From Taibaiella sp. (lineage in GTDB: Bacteria; Bacteroidota; Bacteroidia; Chitinophagales; Chitinophagaceae): 64,000 bases of DNA. Under the pieces are notes generated by a model. That model did no database searches. It was not told where the DNA came from and worked only from the letters and a program-made list of their open reading frames with translations. Below are positions 62,217 through 64,000 of the stretch, in pieces. How positions within the stretch are numbered: position 1 is the stretch's first letter; each line of letters starts with the position of its first letter. A program made the translations under genes and the position numbers. The stretch is from positions 186,001 to 250,000 of the forward strand of contig JAEUVV010000009.1 of the NCBI GenBank assembly GCA_016786705.1, in the 5' to 3' direction.

Positions 62217-62957
62217 TTAATGACAGGAGCTCACTGTGTGCTTAGCCCCTTCTTCAGGGGATTTTGCACCGCAACAGGAAGGCTGCTCCGCCTTTACGGT
62301 ATCCATTTTAGGGCTGATATAAGGGATGCCCAGGTTCAGGCCGCGCGCAATCAACAATCCGCCTACCAGTATGGAAAATACAAGGCTAACCGGTTTCAGC
62401 TTTCGTCTCAAATTCCAGCTTAATTTACCTTTCAATAAGGCTACCCCCCATAACACTACACTGGTACCTGTACCAAATAACATCATAGCTATAAATCCCT
62501 GCAAAGGACCGCCACTGGCCAGTGCAGCGGTAAGCGCGACATACACCATACCACAAGGCAACAAACCATTCAGGAAGCCAAGCTGGATAAAATGAACCCA
62601 ACGGGGATTATCCTGTATACGGTTAAAAACGCTTGCAAAAGTTTTTTGAAATGGAAACTTCAGGCGTGTTCTGCGAAGCAAAGGCAACAAAATAAGCAGT
62701 ACGATCAATATACCGGAAATGATGGACACATAACGTTGTGCTTCTCCCCAGATCGCCTTTAAGCCGAGTACGCCTATTACTGCGCCTAAAGACCCGTAAG
62801 ACAGGGATTTCCCCAGGAAATAAAAAAACTTGTAAGTCCAGGCCTTATTTTTTACGGGGAAAGGAACGGCCATGATTAAAGGGCCACACATGCCAAGGCA
62901 ATGCAGGCTGCTGGCCAGGCCTAACAACAATGATGATATTAAAACGACGGTATTCAT
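62217..62957 (-). CDS. SafE/UreH-type membrane protein, cbb3 oxidase cluster
   Basis: A 246-residue protein with six or so helices. The N-terminal SSLLLGLASSLHCLGMCGPL is the conserved Cys/His motif of the sulfite exporter TauE/SafE and UreH-2 families, often placed with CcoGHS genes and linked to copper or nickel handling. Later GFLNGLLPCGMVYVALTAAL is the second conserved Cys repeat. The C-terminal tail CCGAKSPEEGAKHTVSSCH is Cys/His-rich and may bind metal. Here it follows fixH by 22 nt, so a role in delivering copper to cbb3 oxidase is likely but unproved. Confidence 0.87.
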   Translation of the reverse strand: MNTVVLISSLLLGLASSLHCLGMCGPLIMAVPFPVKNKAWTYKFFYFLGKSLSYGSLGAVIGVLGLKAIWGEAQRYVSIISGILIVLLILLPLLRRTRLKFPFQKTFASVFNRIQDNPRWVHFIQLGFLNGLLPCGMVYVALTAALASGGPLQGFIAMMLFGTGTSVVLWGVALLKGKLSWNLRRKLKPVSLVFSILVGGLLIARGLNLGIPYISPKMDTVKAEQPSCCGAKSPEEGAKHTVSSCH

Positions 62958-62979
62958 AAAACCCGATTAAAACGATCTC

Positions 62980-63429
62980 TTATTGTAACCTGAACTCTTT
63001 ATAATAATCTTTTCCCTTTGCAGAAAAATAAACTTTCACAATGTAATTATGACCCGGTGCTACTGCTTCTTTATTGAATACATATAGACCATCCGGATTC
63101 TTTTGTAATACCTGCTTCGTATCTTGCCCGGCATCGGAAAGACAGAAAAATTCCGCGCGCCCGTTTTCCATACCCGCACTAAGGGTGGCAGGTAAATTCA
63201 GGCTTAGCTTAGCTCCTTCCGCTTTAAAACTAAAACTGTCGCCCAATTCCCTTGCCAGCTGTTCCGCGGCCAGCTTTTTGTCATAACTTACTTCCTGCTG
63301 GTAATAATCACCCTCAACAGCCATATCAAATTTAACTTGCGTAGCCATATATACAAGACTTAATAAGCCTAATGCCATAACCACAAACCCTGCCAGGATA
63401 AGGTTTCCCGGATGTCTTAATGCTTTCAT
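62980..63429 (-). CDS. fixH: FixH/CcoH family protein
   Basis: A 149-residue membrane protein. One N-terminal transmembrane helix (about 10-31, LILAGFVVMALGLLSLVYMAT) is followed by a periplasmic beta-rich domain; DYYQQEVSYDKKLAAEQLAREL is the FixH signature. It is needed for assembly of cbb3-type cytochrome c oxidase in other bacteria. It starts 15 nt after the ccoG stop, upstream on this strand. Confidence 0.9.
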   Translation of the reverse strand: MKALRHPGNLILAGFVVMALGLLSLVYMATQVKFDMAVEGDYYQQEVSYDKKLAAEQLARELGDSFSFKAEGAKLSLNLPATLSAGMENGRAEFFCLSDAGQDTKQVLQKNPDGLYVFNKEAVAPGHNYIVKVYFSAKGKDYYKEFRLQ

Positions 63430-63444
63430 TGCTATTTCACTTTA

Positions 63445-64000
63445 TTAATAACTTCCTAAAAAGGATACTTTTTTTGTTTGAATAACTTTATCACCGGACC
63501 TGATCTGCACATGTAGCGTCGTCTTTCTTGAGCTCAGCTGATCGGCTTTTTGGCGGATAAAAAAGGTAGCCTCTGTATGCACTCCTGTTTTTAAGGAATC
63601 AATAGGCTGGCCTACAAATTCTATATGTGCCCCGCCCTCTTCCAGACCCAATGAAAAAGGTAAAGTCTCTGCGCTTTTATTAACTACTTTAACCCGGTAA
63701 AGATTAGTAACCGTACCATCTTTATGCTCCTGGAATAGCTGACCCGGCACCCGTAAAACCGTCGCATCAAATACAGTGCGGCTCATCATCATACCCGTCA
63801 ATAAAACCAGCAATAACCCAAGCACCACCATATACAGCTTTGACCTGTAATTCAGTTTACGCCGGCCAACCGTATTGTTTTCAAGCTGGTATTCACTCGC
63901 GAAAGTGATCAGGTTTTCCGCCTTACCCACTTTTTGCATCATCCTATTACAGGCATCAATACAGGCAGTACAGTTCACACATTCCATCTGTAAACCGTTA
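63445..64000 (-). CDS. ccoG: CcoG (FixG) cytochrome oxidase accessory protein, partial
   Basis: The C-terminal 185 residues of a polyferredoxin; the 5' end runs out of the window at 64000 with no stop in frame. A [4Fe-4S] motif CVNCTACIDACN is near the boundary (NGLQMECVNCTACIDACNRM), then one transmembrane helix (KLYMVVLGLLLVLLTGMMM), and a C-terminal Ig-like periplasmic domain (NLYRVKVVNKSAETLPFSLG). It works with FixH and probably reduces or delivers copper for cbb3 oxidase. An ATG at 63987 is internal, not the start. Confidence 0.92.
   Translation of the reverse strand, partial: NGLQMECVNCTACIDACNRMMQKVGKAENLITFASEYQLENNTVGRRKLNYRSKLYMVVLGLLLVLLTGMMMSRTVFDATVLRVPGQLFQEHKDGTVTNLYRVKVVNKSAETLPFSLGLEEGGAHIEFVGQPIDSLKTGVHTEATFFIRQKADQLSSRKTTLHVQIRSGDKVIQTKKVSFLGSY

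Overview
The window looks like a chromosomal segment of a member of the Bacteroidota, probably close to the Chitinophagaceae. This rests on several Bacteroidota hallmarks. Six predicted secreted proteins end in type IX secretion (T9SS) sorting domains. Promoters read TTTG-N18..20-TAnnTTTG instead of the E. coli pattern. Rho carries a long disordered N-terminal insert, IspG is the long (660 aa) form, and the arginine operon uses an N-acylornithine carbamoyltransferase. No phage, insertion sequence, CRISPR array or defence island was recognised; most of the window is housekeeping sequence with T9SS cargo genes between.

Layout. 0.1-9.1 kb: an acyl-CoA carboxylase beta subunit, a T9SS-exported trypsin-like protease, a two-gene MacB/LolD-type ABC transporter, an 848-bp gene-free stretch, and an AT-rich T9SS protein. 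9.3-15.2 kb (minus strand): rho, an SDR reductase, pheS, a cytochrome c-like protein, folD. 15.3-28.2 kb: rny, an FkbM methyltransferase, a lipoprotein, an alpha/beta hydrolase, lpxB, a glycosyltransferase, a CpsB-type PHP phosphatase, a polysaccharide deacetylase-like protein, dusB, a small membrane protein, ispG. 28.4-34.9 kb: a secreted-protein island with two tandem delta-60-repeat T9SS paralogues, a small exported protein and a gliding-motility-type (CHU_C) protein. 35.1-39.2 kb: a detached piece of the spc ribosomal operon (rplF-rplR-rpsE-rpmD-rplO-secY) with its own promoter and unusually structured spacers. 39.2-53.6 kb: a SRAP peptidase, a methyltransferase, a KAS III-like synthase, a DUF4382 lipoprotein, another T9SS protein, tRNA-Val and tRNA-Ala, comEC, lpxK, mgtE, small membrane and exported proteins, a MazG-type hydrolase, a PLP decarboxylase and a frameshifted membrane-protein gene. 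53.6-62.1 kb: one long minus-strand arginine operon (GNAT-argG-argC-argD-argF'-argB-argE-like-argH) with a clear promoter and terminator. 62.1-64.0 kb: safE-like, fixH and the 3' part of ccoG, an accessory set for cbb3 cytochrome oxidase.

How the parts fit. The arginine operon encodes the steps from an acylated glutamate to arginine; overlapping or abutting genes suggest translational coupling. lpxB and lpxK make lipid A for the outer membrane. The T9SS cargo genes encode surface or secreted products whose export machinery lies elsewhere. The most unusual features are the broken spc operon, a predicted three-way-junction RNA between rplO and secY, a long arginine-operon leader, a REP-like inverted repeat between the two delta-60 paralogues, and a one-base deletion splitting a small membrane-protein gene. 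I found no convincing novel multi-gene system; these are leads, read by eye without database searches.
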